64,000 nucleotides of DNA from Actinospineispora spinosispora DSM 44797 (GCF_000429025.1 NZ_AUBB01000028.1:1-64000); one strand, 5' to 3'; shown: positions 1-8,174, numbered from the stretch's first letter. Notes: a model not told the origin generated them from the letters alone. A program made the numbers and translations.

Positions 1-824
1 TTCTGCTGTAGGTCGCGTTCGGTCATGATGACCGTGACATGCGGCCTCACTCCGCCTTCAGCGGGCAGTCGGCCTTCGTCCAACGAGTGGGAGCAGATTT
101 CGGCGAGTGCGTCGGCTTGGCGTTGGGGCAGGGTCTTGCGCTCATCTGCTTCTGGCAGGAGTGTGGCGAGGACGGCGCGTTTGATTTCTTCGAAGGATCC
201 GGCGTCGAGGGTGCCTTTGATCCAGCCCCCACCGTCGGGGTTCGGGGTGAGCCACAGTTCGTTGAGCAGCTCGTCGCATCCGTCTTCGCCGGGTTCGGGT
301 CCGTCTTGGTCGAGGTGGCTGATCAGCCAGTGCGCTTCGACGGCGAGTTGGTGGGGTGAGAGTGTGCGTGCCCATTCGGAGAATGTCTGCTCAATGCTGG
401 TCCAGGCGCCGGGGTCCAATCGTCCGGCGGCGCGGCTGTTCAACACGATGTCGATGACTAGCCCATGGGCGGGGTCGATCTCATAGTCGGCCAACGCCGA
501 GGCGGTACACGGCAGCTTCGGTGCAAGGGTTTCACCGGTCAATGTCACGGTGGGGAACACGTGCCTGGCCAGCCGGGTCACCTTGTACGCCTCTGCCGGT
601 TTGATCTGCAGAATGTCGGCCACGGCGGCTTTGGCGACTACTCCGCGTTCGGCGAACTCGCCTTCGGCGTCTAGCCGGGAGATGAGGTACAGCTCGTTGT
701 AGCGGGAGCGGCGTTGGATGTGGTGGCGTTCGTATTGCAGTCGGTCGATCAGTTCCTGACCCGCGCACGCGCTCAACGCCGACATCCCGTTTGGGGTGGC
801 GGTGTGGAGCACGGTTTCGGTCAT
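1..824 (-). CDS. DUF222/13E12-repeat family protein, N-terminal part (runs off window)
   Basis: The frame is open from an ATG at 824 to the left edge, giving 274 codons; the 3' end lies outside the window. An in-frame TGA sits seven codons upstream, which fixes this ATG as the first possible one. The protein reads as the helical DUF222 region typical of actinobacterial 13E12 proteins (early RLQYERHHIQRRSRYNELYL segment; later PHVTVIM near the window edge). In this family DUF222 is normally followed by a C-terminal HNH nuclease domain, which would be off the window. Such genes are multicopy in actinobacteria and may be mobile; their cellular role is not settled. The family call is from recognised sequence character only. 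Confidence 0.8.
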   Translation of the reverse strand, partial: MTETVLHTATPNGMSALSACAGQELIDRLQYERHHIQRRSRYNELYLISRLDAEGEFAERGVVAKAAVADILQIKPAEAYKVTRLARHVFPTVTLTGETLAPKLPCTASALADYEIDPAHGLVIDIVLNSRAAGRLDPGAWTSIEQTFSEWARTLSPHQLAVEAHWLISHLDQDGPEPGEDGCDELLNELWLTPNPDGGGWIKGTLDAGSFEEIKRAVLATLLPEADERKTLPQRQADALAEICSHSLDEGRLPAEGGVRPHVTVIMTERDLQQ

Positions 825-1250
825 GACCCTATGGTCTCAGGGGGGTCTGACAGTTTTGCAGCAAAATCCGGGGTTCGAGCGAAAAAGTTTTAGAGAAGTT
901 GAAGCCCCGAAGGTTGCGTCGCCGACGTACCCGACTACGGTCCCCGACCCGCGAGCCCAAAGGCGCAGGCTGCGAGCCTGCTAACTGGCTGTTGTCTCTG
1001 TTTAAAGATTGTTACTGCAAACAAATTTCCTCGCGAGCAGTCGCAGGTGTGGGACCAGTCGTGTTGTGTGTTCGCCGCATACTCCACCCTTGCTCCGCGA
1101 TCCTGGCCTGCTTCTTGGTGTGGCCTGTCGTTGTCAATCCTTTACTTCGACCCTGCTGCATGTGCACCGGGTGGCTGCGTCGAAGCGCGAAGCGGGATTG
1201 ACAACGACCGGCCACACCAAGAACGATTGATGGCCAGCGGGGGAAACAAT
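825..1250. other. Intergenic region without a convincing gene
   Basis: These 426 bases separate the divergent-to-left DUF222 gene from the 3' end of the hydrolase gene. No frame in either strand has both a plausible start signal and protein-like composition. The only structure I see is the long inverted repeat at 1112-1223, listed separately. The part next to the DUF222 start (825-900) must hold that gene's promoter. Confidence 0.6.
1112..1223. repeat. Long inverted repeat with 29-bp arms
   Basis: Arms at 1112-1140 and 1195-1223 are complementary at 28 of 29 positions (outer end TTCTTGGTGTGGCC, inner end GTTGTCAATCC). Inside them a second 7-bp pair (CTTCGAC at 1145 and GTCGAAG at 1179) can extend the stem. 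It lies 30 bp behind the hydrolase stop, so it could act as a terminator, but it is much larger than needed and resembles the nested palindromes found elsewhere in the window. Confidence 0.8.
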
Positions 1251-2021
1251 TCAGCTGGCGAGAAAGTTGACCACCGACGGACTGGCGACATCCCGCCGCT
1301 CCTCGAAATACGCGTGCCGCGCCCCGGGGATCAGCTCAACCCGGCAGCGAGGGATCCGCGACGCCAGCAGCGGGGCGTTGGCGGACGGATTGAACCGGTC
1401 CGCATCCCCGTGCAGGATGAGCGTCGGCGCGGCGATACGGGGCAGCGCGTCCCAGGCGTCGTGCTCGGCGCTGGCCCGGAAATGCAGCTTCCGGGATCGG
1501 GCCGACATGTGCGGATCACCCAGCGTCCAGTATGGCCCGGGGTGGTCCGCCAGCCAGGCGGGCGAGTACATGAGCTCCAGCAGGAACTGGCGGCTCACCG
1601 CCGGGTCGGCGAGCTTGGCGCGGACCTCCGCGTCGCGCTCCAGTCCGTGCGTGCCGCCGGGTGACGTGCAGCCCAGCACCAGCGACCGCACCCGCCGGGG
1701 ATGGTCCGCCGCGACCCATTGTGCGACCCGCCCGCCCATCGACGTGCCGTACACGTCGGCTCGGTCGATCCCCAGCTCGTCCAGCACCTCGATCGTGTCC
1801 CGGGCGAAACCCCGGGTGCTGTAGTGCTCGTCGGGTGCGTCGCTGTCGCCGGTACCCCGGTAGTCGAGGGTGATCGTCGTCCGGTACGGGGCGAAGTCCG
1901 CGCGCACGCCGTTCCACCAGTGGTGCGAGTTTGCCTGGCCGGCGAGCAGGAGCAGTGGTGCTCCCTCCCCGCTGGTCTGGTAGGCGATCCGGGCGCCGTC
2001 GGGGGCGAGCGCGAAGGACAA
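1251..2021 (-). CDS. Alpha/beta-hydrolase
   Basis: A 256-residue alpha/beta-hydrolase fold enzyme. The nucleophile elbow G-T-S-M-G places the catalytic serine at about residue 94; a plausible acid is D206 or D208 (HGDAD) and the histidine is about 236 (GARHAYFEE), so the triad looks complete. The start is taken as TTG at 2021, preceded by GGAGG seven bases upstream that lies inside the last codons of the TetR gene; TetR stop and this start are one base apart, so the two are almost certainly translationally coupled. The frame is open further upstream but that part overlaps TetR. Together with TetR and the SDR gene it forms a minus-strand operon. The substrate cannot be read from sequence; esterase, lactonase or haloperoxidase-like roles are all possible. 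Confidence 0.88.
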   Translation of the reverse strand: MSFALAPDGARIAYQTSGEGAPLLLLAGQANSHHWWNGVRADFAPYRTTITLDYRGTGDSDAPDEHYSTRGFARDTIEVLDELGIDRADVYGTSMGGRVAQWVAADHPRRVRSLVLGCTSPGGTHGLERDAEVRAKLADPAVSRQFLLELMYSPAWLADHPGPYWTLGDPHMSARSRKLHFRASAEHDAWDALPRIAAPTLILHGDADRFNPSANAPLLASRIPRCRVELIPGARHAYFEERRDVASPSVVNFLAS

Positions 2022-2022
2022 C

Positions 2023-2658
2023 TCAGACCTCCGGGTAGCGGATGAAGAAGCCCTCGGCGACCGTGGCGGCGAATCGGATGATGCGGTCCGGCGGATAGTC
2101 CGACGAGTCTTCCAGCACCAGCCTGCCCGCCTCGCCCAGCAGACGCAGCAGCAGCCGGGCGAGCAGCTCGACGTCCACCTCGTCGGTGTGCTCGCGTCCC
2201 TGCAGGAAGAACCGGATGATCTCGGCGAACCGCACCGTGATCGTCTCCTCGGCCTGCTGCAGGTAGGTGTGCACCGGATCCGGGACCTCACCGATGGGCA
2301 GCAGGATCGCGCGCCACGTCGAGGGGCGTTCCGCTACGGCGGCGACCACCGCGCGGGTCCCCTCGACGAACCAGCGCACCGGGTCGACCGCGCCGGTCGG
2401 GATCGGGGTGGCCGACATGATCTGGTCGAGCGCGCACCTCGTCTCCCGGTCCAGCAGCGTGCGCAGCAGGTGCTGCGTGTCGGTGAACTGCGTGTAGAAG
2501 ACCGGACGGGTGACCCCGCACAGCCGCGACACCGCATCGACCGAGACGGCGGCGACGCCCTGGCTGTTGATGATCTGCAGGGCGGCGTCGAGCAACTGCG
2601 TGCGCCGTTCGGCCGGCGGCATACGGCGTGCATACGAACGTTTTGCGGCCGGGGTCAC
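2023..2658 (-). CDS. TetR/AcrR family transcriptional regulator
   Basis: 211 residues from a GTG start. The N-terminal helix-turn-helix is clear (about residues 18-62: RRTQLLDAALQIINSQG, then VDAVSRLCGVTRPVFYTQF), followed by an all-helical ligand-binding domain that I cannot assign to a ligand class. It lies between an SDR gene (70 bp upstream) and an alpha/beta-hydrolase gene (1 bp downstream) on the same strand. The palindrome at 3723-3746 in front of the SDR gene is a natural candidate for its operator, which would make the group autoregulated; that is an inference. Confidence 0.92.
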   Translation of the reverse strand: MTPAAKRSYARRMPPAERRTQLLDAALQIINSQGVAAVSVDAVSRLCGVTRPVFYTQFTDTQHLLRTLLDRETRCALDQIMSATPIPTGAVDPVRWFVEGTRAVVAAVAERPSTWRAILLPIGEVPDPVHTYLQQAEETITVRFAEIIRFFLQGREHTDEVDVELLARLLLRLLGEAGRLVLEDSSDYPPDRIIRFAATVAEGFFIRYPEV

Positions 2659-2728
2659 CAGCGGAGCGTATCCCTCAACCCGACCTCACTCGTCAGCAAA
2701 GCTGCATTGATGTAGGAATCTTTACCCG

Positions 2729-3709
2729 TCAGCCTGTCGTGGCGAACGCGTCGAGGCCGGTCAGCTCGGCGGACAGCCGCCACAACCGGGCCGCCTGCTC
2801 CGGGTCGACCGCGTAGTCGAACACCCCGATGCTCGAACCGGCGACCACCGGACCAGCCGAGTCGGCGTGCGGCGCGGCGATGTCGCAGTCCTCGCAGTAC
2901 ACCCCACCCATGCCGTCCAGCCGGGGAGACGTCGCCGCCCACAGCTGGGTCGCCGCGCCCTGCTCGACGCTCTTGAACTGGATGAGCGCAGTGCCGTCCG
3001 CGTCGATCCAGCCCGAGTCGATCATCTCCTGGCGGGGCAGGTGGCGTTGCAGCGGCGTCATGATCCCGCCGGGATGCAGCGCGAACGCGCGAACTCCGCT
3101 GTCGCGCCCGAGCCTGTCGAGATGGACCGCGAACAGCACGTTGGCGGTCTTCGCCTGACCGTAGGCCTGCCACTTGTCGTAGCCGTGCTCGAAAGCCATG
3201 TCGTCCCAGCGGATGCCGCTGTGGCGGTGACCGGCAGAGGAGACCGCCACGACCCGCGCACCGCCGTCGACGATGGCCGGCCAGAGCCGGTTGACCAGGG
3301 CGAAGTGGCCGAGGTGGTTGGTGGCGAACTGAGCCTCCCAACTGGGGCCGACCCTGGTCTCGGGGCAGGCCATGATCGCGGCGCTGTTGATGACGATGTC
3401 GATACCGCGGCCGGTGGCGAGGAAGCCGTCGGCGAAGGCCCGCACGCTCTCCAGATCACCGAGGTCCAGCTCGGCGATCTCCACGTCAGCGATGCCGTCG
3501 AGCGCTTCCTTGGCCTGGTCGGGACGCCGGGCCGGTACGACGACGTGTGCGCCGGCAGCGACGAGCGCACGGGTCGTCTCGAGGCCGATGCCCGAGTAAC
3601 CGCCGGTCACCAGCGCCAGCTTGCCGCTCAGGTCGATCCCGTCGAGCACGTCCCCGGAGGTGCTCCGCGCGTCGAATCCGGATCCGATCGGACGTTGTTG
3701 TGTAGTCAC
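2729..3709 (-). CDS. Short-chain dehydrogenase/reductase (SDR), retinol-dehydrogenase-like
   Basis: 326 residues from a GTG start. The Rossmann motif TGGYSGIG is at about 35-42, the N-S-A-A variant of the NNAG motif at 108-111, the catalytic serine in VSSAG at about 157-158 and YGQAK (Y183, K187) complete the active site. The length of more than 300 and the pattern around the NSAA segment fit the extended, retinol-dehydrogenase/WW-oxidoreductase-like branch of classical SDRs. The nucleotide should be NAD(P); the substrate is unknown. It is the first gene of a minus-strand group with TetR and an alpha/beta-hydrolase. A near-perfect 24-bp palindrome lies just upstream of the start. Confidence 0.9.
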   Translation of the reverse strand: MTTQQRPIGSGFDARSTSGDVLDGIDLSGKLALVTGGYSGIGLETTRALVAAGAHVVVPARRPDQAKEALDGIADVEIAELDLGDLESVRAFADGFLATGRGIDIVINSAAIMACPETRVGPSWEAQFATNHLGHFALVNRLWPAIVDGGARVVAVSSAGHRHSGIRWDDMAFEHGYDKWQAYGQAKTANVLFAVHLDRLGRDSGVRAFALHPGGIMTPLQRHLPRQEMIDSGWIDADGTALIQFKSVEQGAATQLWAATSPRLDGMGGVYCEDCDIAAPHADSAGPVVAGSSIGVFDYAVDPEQAARLWRLSAELTGLDAFATTG

Positions 3710-3722
3710 GGATTCGACGCTA

Positions 3723-3746
3723 TGACTTTGAGTGCACTCACAGTCA
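3723..3746. promoter_or_regulatory. 24-bp palindromic operator upstream of the SDR gene
   Basis: A near-perfect palindrome centred on TGAGTGCACTCA with outer TGAC and GTCA arms; only one symmetric pair mismatches. It lies 14 bp upstream of the SDR start codon, where a TetR-family repressor would block transcription. The TetR encoded two genes downstream is the obvious candidate. Confidence 0.65.
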
Positions 3747-3756
3747 AGGCGCGTGT

Positions 3757-3788
3757 GTGATCGCGGACTCGACGCAGCGCGCGATCAC
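3757..3788. repeat. Small inverted repeat between divergent genes
   Basis: GTGATCGCG at 3757-3765 and CGCGATCAC at 3780-3788 form a perfect 9-bp stem with a 14-base loop in the space between the divergent SDR and permease genes. It may be an operator or part of the permease leader; I see no known riboswitch pattern around it. Confidence 0.45.
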
Positions 3789-3826
3789 CCGATCGGCATT
3801 AATGTCCCACCGGGATCTGCTGAGGG

Positions 3827-5170
3827 GTGACCGTGCTGAAGTGGTTGACGACCAGTCCGTCCGTCGAGGACGAGGTGGCACCCCGGCTCGACGGGCCGGT
3901 GCCGCGCACGCTGGGCCTTCTGGATCAGGGCGCGTTCTGGGTCAACCTGGGGGTGAGCCTGCTCGGCTTCGCGGGCGCGCTCGCGGTGCTGCAACCGGCG
4001 GGCTCACCCGCCCTGACCATCGCGGCGGCCGTGCTCGCCACGGTGGTCGGGACGGTCATCGGCAGTGCGATGGTCGGGCTCTCCGCGATCCCCGGAGCCC
4101 AGACCGGCGCACCGGCGATGGTGCTGCTGCGCGGTCTGTTCGGCGCGCGGCTGTCCTCCGTGCCGACCGCGCTCAACGTCGTCCAGCTGATCGGCTGGGG
4201 GACCTTCGAGCTGGTGGTGATCGCGCAGGCCGGGCTGACGGCGTTCCCGTCGACGCCGAGGTGGGCGTGGGTCGTCGGCGCGGGGGTGCTGACCACGGTG
4301 CTGACCCTGCGCCCGCTCGGCATGTTGCGGCTGCTGCGCAGGGTCGTCACGATCGCGGTCGCCATCTCGGTCGCGTACCTGGCGTGGCACCTGTTCCGGC
4401 AGTCGCCGCCCGCCGGCGCGCTCGGCCAGGGCAGCTGGGCGGGCTTCTGGCGGGGTGCCGACGCGGCCATCGCGGTGGCCGTGTCCTGGATTCCGGTGGC
4501 CTCGGACTACTCGCGGCACGCACGCAAGACCGGTGCGGCGTTCACCGCCGCGACCGTCGGTTACGCGATCGCCCAGATCCTCACCTACCTGATCGGGCTC
4601 GCCGCGCTGGCGATGGTGGCGGGCGACGGGGACGCCGTGTTCGCGCCGATGCTCGCCGCGCCGTTCGGCCTGATCGCGTTCCTGGTGCTGGTGGTGCGTG
4701 AGACCGACCAGTCCTTCGCCAACGTGTACTCGACCGCGGTCTCGGTGCAGAACCTCGCGCCGCGCGCGGACCGGCGCGGACTGTGCCTGGGCATCGGTGC
4801 GCTGGTGACGGTGCTCGCGCTGCTGGTCGACATCAACTCCTACGCGGGCTTCCTGAGCGTCATCGGCTCGGTGTTCGTTCCGCTGCTGGGCGTCGGTGTG
4901 GGTGACGCCCTGGTGCGACGCGCGCTGCCTGCAGACCTCACGGTCACCGCACCGTCCCGCCCACTGATGTTGCTGGCCTGGCTGATCGGGCTGTGCGTCT
5001 ACCAGCTGCTCAACCCCGGTGGCCTCGCAGGCTGGTCGGACCTGTGGCTGGGAATCCAGAACGGCATCGGCCTGGTCCCGCCGTCCTGGCTGTCCGCGTC
5101 GCTGACGTCCTTCGTCTGCGCGGCACTCGCGGCGGCAGCCCTCGCAACCCTGGAACGCAAAGGCTCGTGA
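3827..5170 (+). CDS. NCS1-family purine/cytosine-type permease
   Basis: 447 residues with about twelve hydrophobic segments. The N-terminal cytoplasmic part (PRLDGPVPRTLGLLDQGAFW) and the following helices have the pattern of NCS1 nucleobase:cation symporters (cytosine, allantoin or hydroxymethylpyrimidine transporters). VSWIPVASDYSR around the middle is the conserved NCS1 loop. The start is GTG at 3827. No thiamine (TPP) riboswitch is visible upstream, so a hydroxymethylpyrimidine role is not supported; the nucleobase carried is open. The stop codon TGA is part of the palindrome at 5164-5209 and the convergent AraC gene ends in the other arm. Confidence 0.85.
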   Translation: MTVLKWLTTSPSVEDEVAPRLDGPVPRTLGLLDQGAFWVNLGVSLLGFAGALAVLQPAGSPALTIAAAVLATVVGTVIGSAMVGLSAIPGAQTGAPAMVLLRGLFGARLSSVPTALNVVQLIGWGTFELVVIAQAGLTAFPSTPRWAWVVGAGVLTTVLTLRPLGMLRLLRRVVTIAVAISVAYLAWHLFRQSPPAGALGQGSWAGFWRGADAAIAVAVSWIPVASDYSRHARKTGAAFTAATVGYAIAQILTYLIGLAALAMVAGDGDAVFAPMLAAPFGLIAFLVLVVRETDQSFANVYSTAVSVQNLAPRADRRGLCLGIGALVTVLALLVDINSYAGFLSVIGSVFVPLLGVGVGDALVRRALPADLTVTAPSRPLMLLAWLIGLCVYQLLNPGGLAGWSDLWLGIQNGIGLVPPSWLSASLTSFVCAALAAAALATLERKGS

Positions 5171-5209
5171 GTGTTGAGTACGGCTATAGCCATACTCAAC
5201 ACTCACGAG
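5164..5209. repeat. GTGAGTG-type palindrome, single 40-bp unit
   Basis: A 46-bp palindrome whose core (5167-5206) is exactly 40 bp, bounded by GTGAGTG and CACTCAC with GGCTATAGCC at the centre; only one symmetric pair mismatches. The TGA stops of both convergent genes (permease and AraC regulator) are inside it. It would form a strong hairpin on either transcript and probably terminates both. It belongs to the same family as 12837-12880, 21261-21379, 26431-26553, 39404-39522, 42161-42283 and 60609-60652. Confidence 0.9.
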
Positions 5210-6144
5210 GTCAGAGCACGTTCTCGGTACTGCTTCGGGCTGACTCCCCGGACCCGTTTGAACGCGGTGCTCAGCGCGAACGGGCCGCTGTAGCCGACCT
5301 GGTGGGCGACCGCGCCGACCGTCGCCTCCGGCTCACGCAGCAGGTCGGCGGCCATGGCGAGCCGCCAGCCGGTCAGGAAGCTCATCGGCGGCTCGCCGAC
5401 CAGGTCGGTGAAGCGGCGGGCCAGTGCCGCTCGGGACACCCCGGTCTTCGCCGCCAGCGACGCGACCGTCCACTGGTACGCCGGATTGTGCTGCAGCAGC
5501 CGCAGCGCCCGCCCGACGACCGGGTCGGCGTGCGCGCGGTACCAGGCGGGCGCGTCCGCCTCGGGGCGGGCGAACCAGGTGCGCAGCACGCTGATCAGCA
5601 ACAGGTCGAGCAGCCGGTCGAGGACAGCCTCCTGGCCGGGGTCGTCCTTCACGATCTCCTCGGCGAGCAGCGGCACCAGCGGTGACGACCACTCCTCGGC
5701 GCGCAGGATCACCACCGGCGGCAGCGCGCGCAGCAAGCTCCGGCCGATCTCGCCGTCGAGCTGGTAGGCGCCGATGAGCATCATGGTGCTGCCGTGTGCG
5801 CTGTTCCCCCAGGTCCGGGTACCGATGGCGAGCTCGTCGACCAGTTCGACGCCTTCGCTGGTGGTGCATACCTGACCGGGATGGATGACGATCTGCGGCG
5901 GCGTCGACGGATCGTCGCCGAAGACGTACGGGCCGTCCCACCGGGTCACCACGATGTCGCCCGCGTCCACCCGCCGAGGCTCGCCGCCCTCGGGCACTAC
6001 CCAGACATGGCCGCTGGTCACCGCGGTCAGGCACAGCGGAGCCTCGTCCTTGATGTGCATCGACCACGGCGGTTCCATCACACAGCGCAGCAGGAACGCC
6101 CCGCGTGCGCGAGGTCCGTCGAGCAGCCCGGCCAGTGCGTCCAT
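5203..6144 (-). CDS. AraC-family transcriptional regulator with N-terminal cupin domain
   Basis: 313 residues. The first part is a cupin-type sensor of the kind found in AraC regulators near oxidoreductase genes (MHIKDEAPLCLTAVTSGHVW, then DAGDIVVTRWDGPYVF). The C-terminal 100 residues hold the two AraC helix-turn-helix motifs (WTVASLAAKTGVSRAALARRF and ATVGAVAHQVGYSGPFALS). I start it at the ATG at 6144, with GAAAGG about ten bases upstream; an in-frame extension to 6183 is possible but has no better signal. A GC-rich hairpin (around 6184-6206) lies in the leader. The ligand and targets are unknown; neighbours on both sides are convergent or far, so it may act elsewhere. Confidence 0.88.
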   Translation of the reverse strand: MDALAGLLDGPRARGAFLLRCVMEPPWSMHIKDEAPLCLTAVTSGHVWVVPEGGEPRRVDAGDIVVTRWDGPYVFGDDPSTPPQIVIHPGQVCTTSEGVELVDELAIGTRTWGNSAHGSTMMLIGAYQLDGEIGRSLLRALPPVVILRAEEWSSPLVPLLAEEIVKDDPGQEAVLDRLLDLLLISVLRTWFARPEADAPAWYRAHADPVVGRALRLLQHNPAYQWTVASLAAKTGVSRAALARRFTDLVGEPPMSFLTGWRLAMAADLLREPEATVGAVAHQVGYSGPFALSTAFKRVRGVSPKQYRERALTS

Positions 6145-6353
6145 ACTCTCGGCCCTTTCCGCGCGGAGTTTTTCTGTGACCACCCCCTCGGCTTCGCCGT
6201 CGGGGGTACTCCCAGAAAAACAAACCTCGTTCCTCGGTTGAGCGCGCGCTTGTTGTCGCCCTGGGAGCCGCCGTTCGGCTTGGGAGCGTGGGTGCGGACA
6301 TTCACTGCCCGGCCTTCGCCGGAACTCCTTCGGAGACTCGCGGAGCCGACTTA

Positions 6354-6428
6354 GCTGTTGTTGCCCTTGCTGTTGTTGGCCTTGCTGTTGTTGGCCTTGC
6401 TGTTGTTGGCCTTGCTGTTGTTGGGTTG
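6354..6428. repeat. Five tandem copies of a 15-bp repeat
   Basis: The unit GCTGTTGTTGGCCTT occurs five times head to tail; the three middle copies are identical and the outer two differ at a few positions. It lies upstream of the NmrA-like gene. Copy number could vary by slippage and so change promoter spacing, but no gene needs to read through it. Confidence 0.9.
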
Positions 6429-6507
6429 GGGGCAGTGTAGACGAACAGACATGTTTCTGGGTTGCTCAGCGATGTTTTGTCTCGTTTGTTGGCGGTTGAC
6501 TCTAGGC

Positions 6508-7320
6508 ATGACACAGAACGAACTGACCCTGGTAGTCGGCGGAACCGGCAAGACCGGCCGTCGGGTGGCACAGCGACTGACCGAGCGCGGGGTACCGATC
6601 CGGCTCGCCGCGCGGTCGACCGAACCGCGCTTCGACTGGGACGACGAGAGCACCTGGGCTCCGGTGCTGGACGGCGTCACGTCGATCTACCTGACCTACG
6701 CTCCGGACGCGGGCTTCCCTGGCGCGGCCGAGCTCATCGGTGCGTTCGCGCGGCGTGCGGTCGACGCCGGTGCTCGCCGGATCGTTCTGCTCACCGGCAG
6801 GGGAGAGGCGGGCGCGGAACGCAGCGAGGCGGCGGTGGCCGCGACCGGTGCCGACCTGACGATCCTGCGCGCCAGCTTCTTCGCCCAGAACTTCAGCGAG
6901 GACATGCTCATCGACCAGGTGCTCGCCGGCCAGGTCGCGTTCCCCGCCGACCAGGTCCGCGAGCCGTTCGTCGACCTGGACGACCTCGCCGACGTCGCGG
7001 TCGCCACGCTCACCGAGCCCGGCCACATCGGTCGCACCTACGACGTGACCGGCCCCGAGCTGCTCACTTTCGCCGAGGCCGTCGCCGAGATCGCCGCCGC
7101 CACGGGCAAGGACATCCACTACCACCCGATCAGCGGGCAGGAGATGCAGGCGGGCCTGACGGAGGCGGGCCTGCCCGCCGACTTCGCAGCACGGCTCGTC
7201 GAACTGTTCGCCGAGGTCCTCGACGGCCGCAACGCAACACTCGGCGACGGCGTGCACCAGGTTCTGAACCGCACCCCCCGCACCTTCAGCACGTTCGCCA
7301 AGACCACCTTCACGCCCTGA
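6508..7320 (+). CDS. NmrA-like NAD(P)H-binding protein (atypical SDR)
   Basis: 270 residues from ATG at 6508. The N-terminus has the dinucleotide motif V-V-G-G-T-G-K-T-G (about residues 9-17), directly after a beta strand, as in NmrA/YtfG-like atypical SDRs. The catalytic tyrosine of classical SDRs is absent, as usual for the family; later parts (ILRASFFAQNF, then YDVTGPELLTFAEAVAEIA) match quinone-reductase-like or sensor members. The frame is open upstream to 6358 through the 15-bp tandem repeat, but that part would encode only leucine repeats and has no start signal, so I exclude it. It stands alone, convergent with the peroxiredoxin gene. Confidence 0.87.
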   Translation: MTQNELTLVVGGTGKTGRRVAQRLTERGVPIRLAARSTEPRFDWDDESTWAPVLDGVTSIYLTYAPDAGFPGAAELIGAFARRAVDAGARRIVLLTGRGEAGAERSEAAVAATGADLTILRASFFAQNFSEDMLIDQVLAGQVAFPADQVREPFVDLDDLADVAVATLTEPGHIGRTYDVTGPELLTFAEAVAEIAAATGKDIHYHPISGQEMQAGLTEAGLPADFAARLVELFAEVLDGRNATLGDGVHQVLNRTPRTFSTFAKTTFTP

Positions 7321-7325
7321 CCCAC

Positions 7326-7380
7326 CGGCACGAATGTGGCTTTAGGGACGTTCAATGTCCCTAAAGCCACATTCGTGCCG
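7326..7380. terminator. 55-bp palindrome between convergent genes (family of two)
   Basis: Perfect 24-bp arms (outer CGGCACGAATGTGG, inner TTTAGGGAC) around a 7-base centre. It begins six bases after the NmrA-like stop and ends 23 bases before the convergent peroxiredoxin stop, so it very likely terminates both genes. An almost identical copy stands behind groEL at 45071-45123. Confidence 0.85.
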
Positions 7381-7403
7381 CCTGGTGGTGGTGAGGGGCG
7401 GGG

Positions 7404-8078
7404 TCAGACGGTGGTGGTGCGGATCGCCTGGAGGATGTCGGCGGGTTCCGTGCGGGTGCCGTAGTCGGGGTGGACGTCGATCCAGCGGATCGTGCCCTCG
7501 GCGTCCACCAGCACGACCGTCGGCATCGGCAGTGTCCAGGTGCCGTCCGCGTTGACCTCCGCGAGGTTCATGCCGAGGCCTTCCTGGGCGGCCTTGGCAT
7601 CGGGCGTCGGGGCATTGAGGATGCCCAGCCCGGCGCCGAGCTGGTTGCCGGGGTCGGACAGGACCGCGAAGCTCAGCTCGTTCGACTCGGCGACGGTCAG
7701 CGAGCCGTCCGGCTTCTGCGGGCTGACCGCGATCAGCGTGATGCCCAGCCTGTCCAGCTCAGGGACGAGTTCCTGCTGGTAGGCACGCAGCGCGACGTTG
7801 CAGTACGGGCACCACGCGCCCCGGTAGAAGACCAGCACGGACGGGCGGCCACCCGCGGTCTCGGCCACGGTGGTCGGTGCGCCGTGAACGTCAAGCAGGT
7901 CGGCCGAGGGCAGCGGTGAACCGGGCTTCGACACACCGGCGGGCACCCCTCCCCGGGTGAGGAGCGCGCGGTTCTCATCGAACGCGGCCAGCGCCTCGGC
8001 GGGCAGTGCGGGTCCGAGCTGGGCCTCCATCGCGGCCACCTGCTCGGCGAGCGACGTCGGTTCGGTGCCTGCGGTCAT
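7404..8078 (-). CDS. Peroxiredoxin-like protein (AhpC/TSA family)
   Basis: 224 residues with a thioredoxin fold. The active site is CPYC at about residues 90-93 in LVFYRGAWCPYCN, the pattern of AhpC/TSA-family peroxiredoxin-like proteins with a vicinal second cysteine. Start at ATG 8078, chosen because GGAGG lies eight bases upstream; an in-frame extension to 8117 has no such signal. It should reduce peroxides or act as a thiol oxidoreductase in the cytoplasm. It is divergent from a TetR gene whose ligand domain carries two cysteines, so repression relieved by an electrophile or oxidant is plausible but inferred. Confidence 0.88.
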   Translation of the reverse strand: MTAGTEPTSLAEQVAAMEAQLGPALPAEALAAFDENRALLTRGGVPAGVSKPGSPLPSADLLDVHGAPTTVAETAGGRPSVLVFYRGAWCPYCNVALRAYQQELVPELDRLGITLIAVSPQKPDGSLTVAESNELSFAVLSDPGNQLGAGLGILNAPTPDAKAAQEGLGMNLAEVNADGTWTLPMPTVVLVDAEGTIRWIDVHPDYGTRTEPADILQAIRTTTV

Positions 8079-8174
8079 CGAGATGCCTCCACCAAATTTT
8101 TGGATTAAACGATCCACTCATCCTCTGTGCAACGTTCTGGATTGTCAACTCCAGAAACTGGGTAAACTGACAGG

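Noticed and set aside
3747..3826. TPP riboswitch in front of the NCS1 permease
   Set aside because: The conserved CUGAGA and ACCUGAUCUGG-type segments in the right order are absent and the gap is too short for a full aptamer.
6358..6507. N-terminal extension of the NmrA-like protein through the tandem repeat
   Set aside because: It would encode leucine-repeat sequence, has no ribosome-binding site, and the family N-terminus (beta strand plus GGTGKTG) starts at 6508.
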